This document shows positions 5,955 through 13,531 of a DNA stretch of 16,081 nucleotides, one piece after another. The translations under genes were made by a program, and so were the position numbers. Origin of the DNA: Alphaproteobacteria bacterium (GTDB taxonomy: Bacteria; Pseudomonadota; Alphaproteobacteria; Micropepsales; Micropepsaceae); the NCBI GenBank assembly GCA_017307315.1, contig JAFKFF010000096.1, positions 1-16,081 of the forward strand, written 5' to 3'. The notes below the pieces were generated by a model. The model was not told where the DNA came from, ran no database searches, and worked only from the letters and a program-made list of their open reading frames with translations. Numbering within the stretch: position 1 is the first letter of the stretch; every line of letters begins with the position of its first letter.

Positions 5955-7307
5955 TTATGCGGCGCGCCAGCGCGAACGGCCCAGGAAATAAAGCGGCACC
6001 GCCAAAGCGAGGAAAATGATCGACCAGATGCTGGTGACCAGATCCGTGGTCAGGAACAGCACCAGCAGAATGCCGTTGATCACGATGCTGACCAGCGCGG
6101 GCAAGGGATAGAAGGGCATCTTGTACGGCCTGGGCAGGTCGGGCTCGGTGCGGCGGAGCTTCAGCGCGCCATAGCTGAGCAGCAGGAAGATGATCATGAT
6201 ATTGGGCGCATAGAGGTTGAGCAGCACCTCATAGAGTCCGCCCTTGATGAAGGTCGCCCCCGTGATCACCAGCGCGATGCACACCAGCACCACCACCAGC
6301 GCGGCGCGCGGGGTGCCGCTGGCCGATACGGTGGCCAGCCCCGGCGGCAACATGCCCTTGCGCGCCATGGCATAGGTGGTGCGCACATGCTCCATCACCT
6401 GCAGATTGGCGATGGTGGCGACGCAGATGATGGCGAGGATGGTGACAATGGTGCCGCTGCCGGGGCCGAGCACCATGGCGGCGGCGTCGGACACCGCCAG
6501 CGTGGAATTCACCAGAATCCCGACCGGCACCACATGCAGCACCGCGGCGTTGACCAAAACATAAAGCGCCGTCACCAGCGCGATGCCCGCGAAGGTGGCG
6601 CGCGCGATGTTGCGTTCGGGCTGATGCACTTCCTCGGAAAAATAGACCGCCGCCTGCCAGCCGCCATAGGCGCCGTAGATCGCCCGCAAGGCCACGGCGG
6701 CCGCGACCCATGTGAACAGGGGCGGCGGCGGCGCGGCGGCGGCTTCGGGCTTGGCGGCGACGAACAAGGTGATCACCAGCGCCACCAGCACCAGCGCCTT
6801 CAGCGCGCTGCCGATATTCTGCGAGGCGCCGCCCACCCGCGCGCCGATCCAGTTGAGGACGCCGCATCCGATCAGGAGCAGGATGGCGACCACTGCGGTG
6901 GACCAATCGGCCATGATGCCCAGCCGCTGCACATACTGGCCGAACGCGACCGCGATGAAACCCGTGGACATCACCAGCTGCAGCCAGTCGGCCCAGCCCA
7001 CGAAAAAGCCGGTGAAGGGCCCGATGGATCTCGCCGCCAGCGAGTAGGGTCCGCCCGACAACGGGATCGCCGCGCCCAGTTCCACCGTGGGCATGGCGTC
7101 GATCGCCACGAACAGGCCGCCGGCCAGCCAGGCCAGCAGGATCAGCCTGGTATCGACGAAACCCGCCGCCACCACGGAGGGATTGCGCAGAATGCCCGAT
7201 CCGATGGTGCCGCCGATCACCACCGCCAGGCCGAAGCCCAGCCCGAAAATGCGCAGCAATCGGCCGCGGACCTGATGGCCGTCCGCTGTCGGATCCAGAT
7301 CTGTCAT
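5955..7307 (-). CDS. APC-superfamily amino acid permease
   Basis: Inner-membrane secondary transporter of 450 residues with about twelve hydrophobic segments, the usual size of amino acid-polyamine-organocation permeases. The first helix carries GGTIGSGI at residues 32-39, the backbone-breaking motif that binds the substrate amino and carboxyl groups in this family. Further family segments are AIPLSGGPYSLAARSIGP, YGAYGGWQAAVYFSEEVHQPERNI (split here: helix 6 region GAYGGWQ, then EEVHQPERNIARA) and a late LRRTEPDLPRPYKMPFYPL. The substrate cannot be told. ATG 7307 is preferred because AGGGGGA stands just before it; a longer frame upstream has no support. The gene is 70 bases downstream of the VWA gene and 41 bases upstream of the glycosylase gene, all on the minus strand. 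Confidence 0.92.
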   Translation of the reverse strand: MTDLDPTADGHQVRGRLLRIFGLGFGLAVVIGGTIGSGILRNPSVVAAGFVDTRLILLAWLAGGLFVAIDAMPTVELGAAIPLSGGPYSLAARSIGPFTGFFVGWADWLQLVMSTGFIAVAFGQYVQRLGIMADWSTAVVAILLLIGCGVLNWIGARVGGASQNIGSALKALVLVALVITLFVAAKPEAAAAPPPPLFTWVAAAVALRAIYGAYGGWQAAVYFSEEVHQPERNIARATFAGIALVTALYVLVNAAVLHVVPVGILVNSTLAVSDAAAMVLGPGSGTIVTILAIICVATIANLQVMEHVRTTYAMARKGMLPPGLATVSASGTPRAALVVVLVCIALVITGATFIKGGLYEVLLNLYAPNIMIIFLLLSYGALKLRRTEPDLPRPYKMPFYPLPALVSIVINGILLVLFLTTDLVTSIWSIIFLALAVPLYFLGRSRWRAA

Positions 7308-7345
7308 GCCGCGTCCCCCTGCCAAGGGGCGGATTAGGAGCGATA

Positions 7346-7365
7346 CCGGTCTTCTTTGCAACCGG
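7346..7365 (-). other. Weak hairpin after the VWA gene
   Basis: On the minus strand CCGGT, ten bases, ACCGG lies 13 bases after the VWA stop codon (7378). No T tract follows, so it is at best a weak terminator or processing site between the MoxR-DUF58-VWA unit and the permease gene. Confidence 0.25.
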
Positions 7366-7377
7366 CAGGGCAGGCCT

Positions 7378-8502
7378 TCAGAGCACCCGGCCGAACCAGG
7401 CCAGCGACAGGCCGGCGGCGCCCAGCATCAGGAGCGCGGCAAAGCCCGCGAAAAAGGAAGTGATCTCCACTTCCTTGGTCTCGATCACCAGCTGCTTGGA
7501 AAGGACGCTGTAGACGGATTTCAGGTCTTCGGCGCTGGCGGCATGGAAATAGCGGCCCCTCGTCATGTCGGCGACCTTCTTCAGCGCCGTCTCGTCCAGC
7601 TGGGCGCGCATCGAAAAGCCGCCGAACCCCACCACATTGCCCTTGGTGGTGCCGAAACCCACCGTATAGACCTTCACGCCATATTCGGAGGCGATGCGCG
7701 CCGCCTCGATGGGATCGAAGCCGGCATTGGTCTGGCCGTCGGTGAGAAGGATGATCACCGCATTCTTGTAGGAGCCGGGCTCGACCGGCACATGCTTCTT
7801 CTTCGGTTCGCGATTTGCGGCAGCGCGGTCGCCCAGGGCCCGCCCGCCGCCGAAACGGTTGAAGCCTCCGCCGAACCCGCCATCGCCAAAGCCGCGGCGG
7901 CTGAAATTGTTGATCGGGAAATCTTCTTTCGGGAACAGCGTGGACAGCGACACCAGAATGCCGCTTCCCACCGCCGTGCCGCGCTGGAGTTCGAACCGGT
8001 CCACCGCCGCGTTCAACGCCAACCGGTCGGTGGTGGGACTCTGCACCATCAGCGCGGTGGCAGCGAAGGCGACGATGCCGATCAACACGTCCTTGGGCTG
8101 ACCCTTGATATATTCCTTGGCGGCGGCCTTTGCCGCGTCCATGCGCGACGGCTTCACGTCGGCGGCACGCATGCTGCCCGATACGTCCATCGCCAGCATC
8201 ACGGTGGCGCGGGTGGATGGCAGGCTGACCAGCGCGGTGGGGCGCGCCATGGCGAGCAGCAAAAGCGCCAGCGCCGCCAGCATCAGGACGGGCGGGACAT
8301 GACGCCGCCAGCCGACGGCACCCATCGCATCCTTGACCAGCGGCAGATTGGCATAGCGCAGGGCCGACTTCTTGCGCCGCCTGAGGAACAGGACATACAG
8401 CGCGATGGCGAGCGGCACCAGCAGCAACAGCCACAGGAACATCGGCCAGAGAAAGCCGATATGGGGCACCATCGCCCAGGCTTTGACCAACCATTCCTTC
8501 AT
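7378..8502 (-). CDS. BatA-like von Willebrand factor A membrane protein
   Basis: Inner-membrane protein of 374 residues in the BatA/BatB style: two N-terminal membrane segments (about 18-40 and 69-86), a VWA domain, and a C-terminal membrane segment (about 348-370). The MIDAS metal site is complete: D106-V-S108-G-S110, Thr176 and Asp255 in LLTDGQTN. Family members work with MoxR ATPases in metal-dependent complex assembly or envelope stress tolerance. The unusual part is an insertion of about 55 residues inside the VWA domain (190-245), with a Gly/Phe/Arg-rich stretch at 203-224 followed by Lys/Pro residues. The ATG overlaps the DUF58 stop by four bases, so the two are translationally coupled. 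No second VWA gene, BatD-like or DUF4381 gene follows, so the set is minimal. Confidence 0.92.
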   Translation of the reverse strand: MKEWLVKAWAMVPHIGFLWPMFLWLLLLVPLAIALYVLFLRRRKKSALRYANLPLVKDAMGAVGWRRHVPPVLMLAALALLLLAMARPTALVSLPSTRATVMLAMDVSGSMRAADVKPSRMDAAKAAAKEYIKGQPKDVLIGIVAFAATALMVQSPTTDRLALNAAVDRFELQRGTAVGSGILVSLSTLFPKEDFPINNFSRRGFGDGGFGGGFNRFGGGRALGDRAAANREPKKKHVPVEPGSYKNAVIILLTDGQTNAGFDPIEAARIASEYGVKVYTVGFGTTKGNVVGFGGFSMRAQLDETALKKVADMTRGRYFHAASAEDLKSVYSVLSKQLVIETKEVEITSFFAGFAALLMLGAAGLSLAWFGRVL

Positions 8503-9401
8503 GCGGTCTTCTTTGCAAAACGCAGGCGGCGCATGTCGGCGAAGCGCAGCACCGCGTCGGCGACATCGTCTTCGGTGGACAATTCCAGCGCATCCACGCC
8601 GGCGGACTGGAAGGCGGCCATCAGCGCCTCGTCCCGCTTTTCGGCGGCGGCGGCGAAGCGGGCGCGAAAGCCCTTGTCATGGGTGTCGACAAAAACCTGG
8701 TCGCCGCTCTCCGCATCCTGGAAGGTGAGAAGGCCAAGGTCCGGCAGGCGCATTTCCAGGGGATCGGTGAGGCGAACCGCGATCACGTCATGCTTGTTGG
8801 CGAGATAGCTGAGCGGTTTTTCCCAGCCGGGCGGACTGATGAAATCGGACACCACGAAGACCAGCGAGCGGCGGCGGATCATGCGCCCGGCATCGGACAG
8901 CACGCGCCTGAGGTCGGTGGCCTTGGCCTTGCCCGGCTGACGATAGCGGGTGAGCGCATCCAGCAGCACCAGGAACTGCCGGCGCCCGCCCCGTGCCGGG
9001 ATCATCTGTTCGACCGCGCCCGAGAACAAAAGCGCGCCGGCGCGATTGCCCTTCCCGGCGAGGAACCGGCACATCAGGGTGGCGAATTCCGCCAGCACCG
9101 CCCGCTTGGAGACACTCACCGACTGGAAATCGATCGATGGGCTCATGTCCAGCAGGAACCAGGCGGTGATCTCCCGGTCTTCCTGGAATTCGCGGACATG
9201 GGGAATCTGAAGCCGCGCGGTGACATTCCAGTCCATGTGCCGCACATCGTCGTGATACTGGTATTCGCGCAAATCCGCGAGATCCAGCCCCTGGCCCCGG
9301 AACAGGCTCTTGTGATCGCCCTGCAGCAACCCTTCCAGGCGGCGCGCGATCTTCAAATCGAGGCGGCGAAGGATCGCCTCAGGCGTTTGCGGCGCGGTCA
9401 T
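8499..9401 (-). CDS. DUF58-domain protein of the MoxR operon
   Basis: A 300-residue protein, predicted cytoplasmic, with the DUF58 hallmark LREYQYHDDVRHMDWNVTAR at 44-63. A degenerate VWA-like fold follows, with D85-M-S-P-S89 in AWFLLDMSPS and FVVSDFISPP as the second strand. DUF58 proteins regularly lie between moxR and VWA genes and are taken to act as adaptors of the ATPase; their biochemistry is poorly known. I chose ATG 9401 because GGAG precedes it and homologues begin shortly before the RRLDLKIARRLEG segment; a longer frame would lie wholly inside moxR. The gene starts 23 bases inside the moxR end and overlaps the VWA start, so translation is coupled on both sides. Confidence 0.92.
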   Translation of the reverse strand: MTAPQTPEAILRRLDLKIARRLEGLLQGDHKSLFRGQGLDLADLREYQYHDDVRHMDWNVTARLQIPHVREFQEDREITAWFLLDMSPSIDFQSVSVSKRAVLAEFATLMCRFLAGKGNRAGALLFSGAVEQMIPARGGRRQFLVLLDALTRYRQPGKAKATDLRRVLSDAGRMIRRRSLVFVVSDFISPPGWEKPLSYLANKHDVIAVRLTDPLEMRLPDLGLLTFQDAESGDQVFVDTHDKGFRARFAAAAEKRDEALMAAFQSAGVDALELSTEDDVADAVLRFADMRRLRFAKKTA

Positions 9402-10374
9402 GGCGCTCCAACACTTTTTCGGGCGCGGGAACGGCCCGCATGATGTCGCGGACCAGGTCGTCGGCACTCACCCCTTCCGCCAGCGCCTCGTAAGAGGGCG
9501 TGACGCGGTGGCGCAGCACGTCGGCGGCCACATCCACCACATCGGCGGGCAGCACGTAATCGCGCCCGCGCAGATAGGCCAGCGCACGACCCGCTTCGAT
9601 CAGGCCGATGGTGGCGCGCGGGCTGGCGCCGTAAAGGATGAAGCGCGAATGGCCGCTGAGGCCCGCCTTGCCGGGATTGCGCGTCGCCGCCACCAGCCGC
9701 ACCGCGTAGGTGACCAGCGCCGGATCGACATAGAGCTTGCGCGCCTGGGCCTGCATCGCCAGCAATTCGTCTGTGGTGGTGACCGCGCCGATCGCCGCCG
9801 CCATGCCGGTGACGCGCTGAACGATGACAAACTCCTCGTCCTCGGACGGATAGCCCACCAGCACCTTCATCATGAAGCGGTCGACCTGGGCTTCGGGCAA
9901 GGCATAGGTGCCTTCGGTCTCGATCGGGTTCTGGGTCGCCATCACCACGAAGGGCTTTGGGACAGGATGGGTCTCGCCCGCGATGGTGACCTGGCGCTCC
10001 TGCATCACTTCCAGGAGCGCGCTCTGCACCTTGGCCGGCGCGCGGTTGATTTCGTCGGCCAGCACCAGATTGGCGAAGACCGGGCCCAGCACGGTGGAGA
10101 ATTCGCCGCTCTTCTGGTTGTAGATGCGCGTGCCGACCAGGTCGGCGGGCACCAGATCGGGGGTGAACTGGATGCGCTTGAAACTGCCCTGCATGGCGCG
10201 AGCAAGAGTGGAGACCGTGAGGGTCTTGGCCAGGCCCGGCACGCCTTCGACCAGAAGATGGCCGCCCGCCAGAAGCGCGACCAGCACGCGTTCCAGGAAA
10301 TGGTCCTGGCCGACCACGATCTTCTTCACTTCGTAGAGAAGATGCTCCAGCCCTTCATGCGCGCCGCTCGCCAT
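9379..10374 (-). CDS. MoxR-family AAA+ ATPase
   Basis: A 331-residue cytoplasmic AAA+ chaperone of the MoxR class. Walker A is GVPGLAKT at 44-51 (the MoxR form of GxxGxGKT), Walker B is LVLADEI at 103-109 with D107/E108, and sensor 1 is in VMATQNPIETEG. Further MoxR signatures are FTPDLVPADLVGTRIYN, NRAPAKVQSALLEVMQERQVTI and the lid segment GASPRA. MoxR proteins help insert metals or cofactors, or mature complexes, together with VWA partners. A GAAAGG-like ribosome binding site lies about ten bases before ATG 10374. The gene is 37 bases downstream of the protease gene and overlaps DUF58, so a four-gene operon is likely. The client protein is unknown. Confidence 0.95.
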   Translation of the reverse strand: MASGAHEGLEHLLYEVKKIVVGQDHFLERVLVALLAGGHLLVEGVPGLAKTLTVSTLARAMQGSFKRIQFTPDLVPADLVGTRIYNQKSGEFSTVLGPVFANLVLADEINRAPAKVQSALLEVMQERQVTIAGETHPVPKPFVVMATQNPIETEGTYALPEAQVDRFMMKVLVGYPSEDEEFVIVQRVTGMAAAIGAVTTTDELLAMQAQARKLYVDPALVTYAVRLVAATRNPGKAGLSGHSRFILYGASPRATIGLIEAGRALAYLRGRDYVLPADVVDVAADVLRHRVTPSYEALAEGVSADDLVRDIMRAVPAPEKVLERHDRAANA

Positions 10375-10411
10375 GCCGAAAACCTTTCCGTCGTTTATGA
10401 AGCCGTTCCTG

Positions 10412-11464
10412 TCACAAGGGATTGTTGCCCACCGCCTTGGCGGCGTTCTCGATGGGAACGGCGAATGCCATGCCCGCGAAGACGCGCTGGCCGGTGGGAT
10501 TGTAGATCGCGGTCACGATGCCCACCACCTCGCCGTCGCGGTTGACCAGGGGACCGCCGGAATTGCCCGGATTCACGGGCGCGGTGAACTGGATCAGGTT
10601 GGTGAGGGTGGGCTTGTCATGATCTTCCGGATCGTCGAATTCGCGCTTGAGGCCCGCCACCACGCCGGAGGACACCGAGGGGCCGATGCCGAAGGGAAAG
10701 CCCACCGCGACCACGGTATCGCCCGGAAAAAGATTGGCGGTGGAGGCCAGGGTGGCGGGCTTCAAATCGTCGGGCTGGGTGCGGGTGCGGATTACGGCCA
10801 GATCGTTCTCGGGCTGGACATTGACCACGGTGGCTTCCGATTTGGTGCCGTCAGCAAACGTGACCACCCAGCGATCGGTGGAATGGATCACATGCAGATT
10901 GGTGAGAATGTCGCCCTTGTCGTCGATGACGACGCCGGTGCCGGTGGAGTCGGGGCTTTCGTCCTTGGCTTGCTTGGTCTTGTCAGCCTCTTTGCCATCC
11001 GACGCCTTGGGCGGCGGGGGGCGGCGCACATGATCCCTGGGTGCCAATTTGGCAGCGGCCTTGGCCGCTTCGGCCGCATGTTCGGGCGACAGGAAGCCAT
11101 CCACCCGCACCACCGACGGTCCCACCGTGGCGGCGGCAAGCGTTGTCTCCGCCGGGCCGGGCGGGGTGTTGCTCAAGGTATATTTGACGGCGTTGTCGAT
11201 ATCGAATTGCGTCAACGGCGCGGGCCCGGGATGCAAGAACCACCAGCCGCCAACCAGTGCCAGAGAGATCAGCACCGCCGCCGCAGCGGGCAGGCTGCGG
11301 TCATGACGCGATGCGAAAGCCTTGGTCCTGCGCCAGCCCAAAACAAACAGCGAAGGTTCATTGTCTTCCAGCGAAAAACTGAGGTCGGCCGGCATCTGTC
11401 CGTCGAGAATCGACGGGCCGGCGCGGCGTCTCGTGGCACGGCCGTAAAGAGGTTTTCGCTTCAT
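10412..11464 (-). CDS. Membrane-anchored HtrA/DegP-like serine protease without PDZ domain
   Basis: Trypsin-like (family S1C) protease of 350 residues from ATG 11464. A basic N-terminal tail of about 57 residues is followed by one membrane segment (58-77), so the protease domain should face the periplasm. The catalytic triad is complete: His191 in TNLHVIH, Asp221 in PENDLAVI and Ser302 in NPGNSGGPL, with FPFGIG and SVSSGVVAGL as in HtrA. A charged, Lys/Asp/Pro-rich linker (about 139-172) comes between membrane and catalytic domain. The chain ends at residue 350, about 25 residues after the AGMAFAVPI segment, so there is no PDZ domain. A longer frame starting at TTG 11522-11524 is less likely. 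It is the first gene before moxR, 37 bases apart, which suggests shared expression with the MoxR unit. Confidence 0.9.
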   Translation of the reverse strand: MKRKPLYGRATRRRAGPSILDGQMPADLSFSLEDNEPSLFVLGWRRTKAFASRHDRSLPAAAAVLISLALVGGWWFLHPGPAPLTQFDIDNAVKYTLSNTPPGPAETTLAAATVGPSVVRVDGFLSPEHAAEAAKAAAKLAPRDHVRRPPPPKASDGKEADKTKQAKDESPDSTGTGVVIDDKGDILTNLHVIHSTDRWVVTFADGTKSEATVVNVQPENDLAVIRTRTQPDDLKPATLASTANLFPGDTVVAVGFPFGIGPSVSSGVVAGLKREFDDPEDHDKPTLTNLIQFTAPVNPGNSGGPLVNRDGEVVGIVTAIYNPTGQRVFAGMAFAVPIENAAKAVGNNPL

Positions 11465-11495
11465 ACCGGGTTCCGCCGATAGATCGCTGTGGCGA

Positions 11496-11524
11496 AGCCT
11501 ACGCCAGCCCTCCCTTTTAGGCAA
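11496..11524 (-). promoter_or_regulatory. Candidate promoter of the protease-MoxR-DUF58-VWA operon
   Basis: On the minus strand TTGCCT (11519-11524) and TAGGCT (11496-11501) are separated by 17 bases. Transcription would start near 11489 and leave a leader of about 25 bases before ATG 11464. Match to consensus is only partial (three of six in each box), so this is a guess based on spacing and place. Confidence 0.3.
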
Positions 11525-11559
11525 AAGCCTGCTTCGACCCTTGCCGAATGTGTGTCGGC
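11519..11559 (-). terminator. Paired small hairpins after dipZ, possible weak terminator
   Basis: Directly after the dipZ stop, GCCGA/TCGGC arms (11555-11559 and 11543-11547 on the plus strand) form a 5-base stem with a 7-base loop. A second hairpin, AGGC-tttt-GCCT on the minus strand (11519-11530), follows. Neither is followed by a T tract, so termination would be weak. The second one overlaps the candidate promoter of the next operon. Confidence 0.25.
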
Positions 11560-13269
11560 TCAGCCGAAGGTGAAGGCATAGGCTTCCGCGCCGGGATCCA
11601 GGAATTCGATGCTGAATGTATGATCCGCGACAGGACCTTGCTGGCGGATGAGCTGATAAAGACGTTGGCCCGTCACAATGCCGTTGCCGTCCTTATCCGT
11701 GTCGCCGCCATGGGCATCGCCCGGCGCGTGGCCGTCGATGGTGACGCGAAACCGCACGGGTTCCGTCCCGCCGGCGGGGCCCAGCACCAAGTGCAGGTCC
11801 CGGGCGTGGAAATGAAATGTGATCTTGCCGCCCGCAGCGGCCGAAACCGATTTCTCTTCGCCGATGGTCCAGCGGCCGGAAAGCCCCCACTGATTGAGCT
11901 GCAGGGGATAAGGTGTCCTGTAATCCGCCACCTTGTCGGGCTCAGGCGTGTTGGACGCGAAATTCTGCCCGCGGCCATAGCCCAGGTAGGTTTCCGGCGA
12001 CTGCATGCTGTTTTCGTCCGCCTGCGCCATCGCGCCTTGCGCATCCGGATCGACGATGCCGCCGGGCACATTCTTGTAGCCGGCCTCTTTCAGCAATTGC
12101 TGGAGGATGCGCTCGGATTTGTCGTATTCGCCCTCGCCGAAATGATGGGCGCGAATGCGGCCCATCGCGTCGATGAAATAATGCGCCGGCCAATATTGGT
12201 TGTTGAAGGCCTGCCAGATGGCGAGATTGGAATCGAGCGCCACCGGATAGGTGACGCCCAGGCTCTTCACCGCCTTCGCCACATTGGCGGGATCCTTCTC
12301 GAAGGCGAATTCGGGCGCATGCACGCCCAGCACCACCAGGCCGTGATCCTTGTATTTGGCCGCCCAGGCGCGGACGTAAGGAAGCGCGCGCAGGCAGTTG
12401 ATGCAGGAATAGGTCCAGAAATCGACCAGCACGACCTTGCCGGCCAGTTCGTCGCGCGTCAGCGGCTTGGTGTTCAGCCAGCCGGTGGCACCGCTCAGTT
12501 CCGGGATCACGCCTTCGACGGGAAGGTCGCTGCCCGCCACCGCGACGGTCTGCACCGGCTTGGCGGGGCGAAGCCGGTCGATCAGGCCCTGCTCCAGGCG
12601 CGTCGTGCTGGCGAGCGAAGCCCGTGCCAGGAAACCTGTATCCAATCCGAAGGCGATGGCCGCCACGCCTGCCAGCACCGCGACGCCCAGAAAGCGCCGG
12701 ACCCACTCGCCCACACCCAGCGAGCCTTTCATCGCCGCGAACAGCCGGCCGCCGACCAGCAACGCCAACGCCAGGGACGTCGCCGCGCCTGCGGCATAGG
12801 CGAACAGAACCAACGTCGTGCCGATGCTGGCGCCGCCGATGGCCGCGCCGGTCAGCACCAGGCCCAGGATCGGCCCGGCGCAAGGCGCCCATAACAGACC
12901 CGTGGCAATGCCGAGCAGGAAGGACGATCCGGCGCCGCTGCCGGACGCATCTCCCGACAACCGGGTGCCCAACGCGACCAGCGGGCGCGTGAGATGATCC
13001 GCCAAGGTACGCGACAGCAAAGTCAGCGCGAACAAGGTCAGCAGGATCATCGCGGCGATACGGCCATATTGGTTGGCGCTCACCGCCCAGCCGCCGCCGA
13101 CCGCCGCAAGAGACGCCACTGCCGCGAACATCACCGCCATGCCCGCCAGCAGGGGCAAGGTGCCGGTGAGGAAGGGCCGGTTGCCCCGCGCGAAAACGAA
13201 GGGCAGCACGGGCAGGATGCAAGGGCTGACGATGGTGAGGACGCCGCCCAGATAGGCCAACAAGATCAA
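11560..13269 (-). CDS. dipZ: DipZ: CcdA-like membrane domain fused to thioredoxin-like domain
   Basis: Thiol-disulfide protein of 569 residues that carries reducing power across the inner membrane, assigned to cytochrome c biogenesis or periplasmic redox. Three parts are visible. Residues 1-210 are a CcdA-like domain with about six helices and the two key cysteines: C17 in SPCILPVLPF and C130 in WAPCAGPILG. Residues about 250-400 are a TlpA-like thioredoxin fold with active site C289-I-N-C292 in FWTYSCINCLRALPY. Residues about 430-569 form a beta-rich, CBM-like C-terminal domain as in mycobacterial DipZ. The start is TTG 13269: an upstream TGA leaves only seven more codons and no ATG or GTG, and homologues begin at MILLAYLGG. 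The gene is divergent from the sugar dehydrogenase gene. It could also be annotated as a CcdA/redoxin fusion. Confidence 0.92.
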   Translation of the reverse strand: MILLAYLGGVLTIVSPCILPVLPFVFARGNRPFLTGTLPLLAGMAVMFAAVASLAAVGGGWAVSANQYGRIAAMILLTLFALTLLSRTLADHLTRPLVALGTRLSGDASGSGAGSSFLLGIATGLLWAPCAGPILGLVLTGAAIGGASIGTTLVLFAYAAGAATSLALALLVGGRLFAAMKGSLGVGEWVRRFLGVAVLAGVAAIAFGLDTGFLARASLASTTRLEQGLIDRLRPAKPVQTVAVAGSDLPVEGVIPELSGATGWLNTKPLTRDELAGKVVLVDFWTYSCINCLRALPYVRAWAAKYKDHGLVVLGVHAPEFAFEKDPANVAKAVKSLGVTYPVALDSNLAIWQAFNNQYWPAHYFIDAMGRIRAHHFGEGEYDKSERILQQLLKEAGYKNVPGGIVDPDAQGAMAQADENSMQSPETYLGYGRGQNFASNTPEPDKVADYRTPYPLQLNQWGLSGRWTIGEEKSVSAAAGGKITFHFHARDLHLVLGPAGGTEPVRFRVTIDGHAPGDAHGGDTDKDGNGIVTGQRLYQLIRQQGPVADHTFSIEFLDPGAEAYAFTFG

Positions 13270-13531
13270 TTCGTCCGCGACGGCCGGCTCTCATCTTCGC
13301 AGCCGCGCCCGCTTCGTGCAATTATGGCGGACGAAGCCTTCTGTCCTTCGGCGGAATCACTGGCGCGCGAAGAATATGCGTGATATTCGATTCGATATAA
13401 CGATAGATCGTGTCGACGCGGAGCTTTCATGGCGCCCTCGAGCGGTTTCATTCGTGTCATTCGGTGCGGCGCCGGCGGTGGTTACCCAAATCCCGCCCGC
13501 CGCCTGATCGTGCTGCAAAAAGGAGGCCCTC
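13270..13531. promoter_or_regulatory. Divergent dipZ / sugar dehydrogenase promoter region
   Basis: This 262-base region between divergent starts must contain promoters in both directions. Positions 13371-13408 stand out as AT-rich in a GC-rich genome and repeat GATAT/TCGAT units (TGATATTCGATTCGATATAA at 13381-13400), which could be a regulator site or a -10 region such as TATAAC at 13396-13401. No convincing -35 partner was found. AGGAGG (13521-13526) is the strong ribosome binding site of the dehydrogenase gene. No credible small gene is seen here. Confidence 0.4.

Noticed and set aside
7348..8518. Exact 14-base direct repeat GGTCTTCTTTGCAA at 7348-7361 and 8505-8518
   Set aside because: One copy is the coding end of DUF58 and the other follows the VWA gene. 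One such match is expected by chance in a window of this size, and the flanks do not match.
7306..8808. Open frame of about 500 codons on the plus strand opposite the VWA gene
   Set aside because: The translation is Gly/His/Arg/Gln-rich without family features, and the opposite strand carries a clear VWA protein with an intact MIDAS site.
11548..12894. Open frame of about 448 codons on the plus strand opposite dipZ
   Set aside because: Antisense to a three-domain protein with conserved cysteines; composition is typical of a GC-driven shadow frame.
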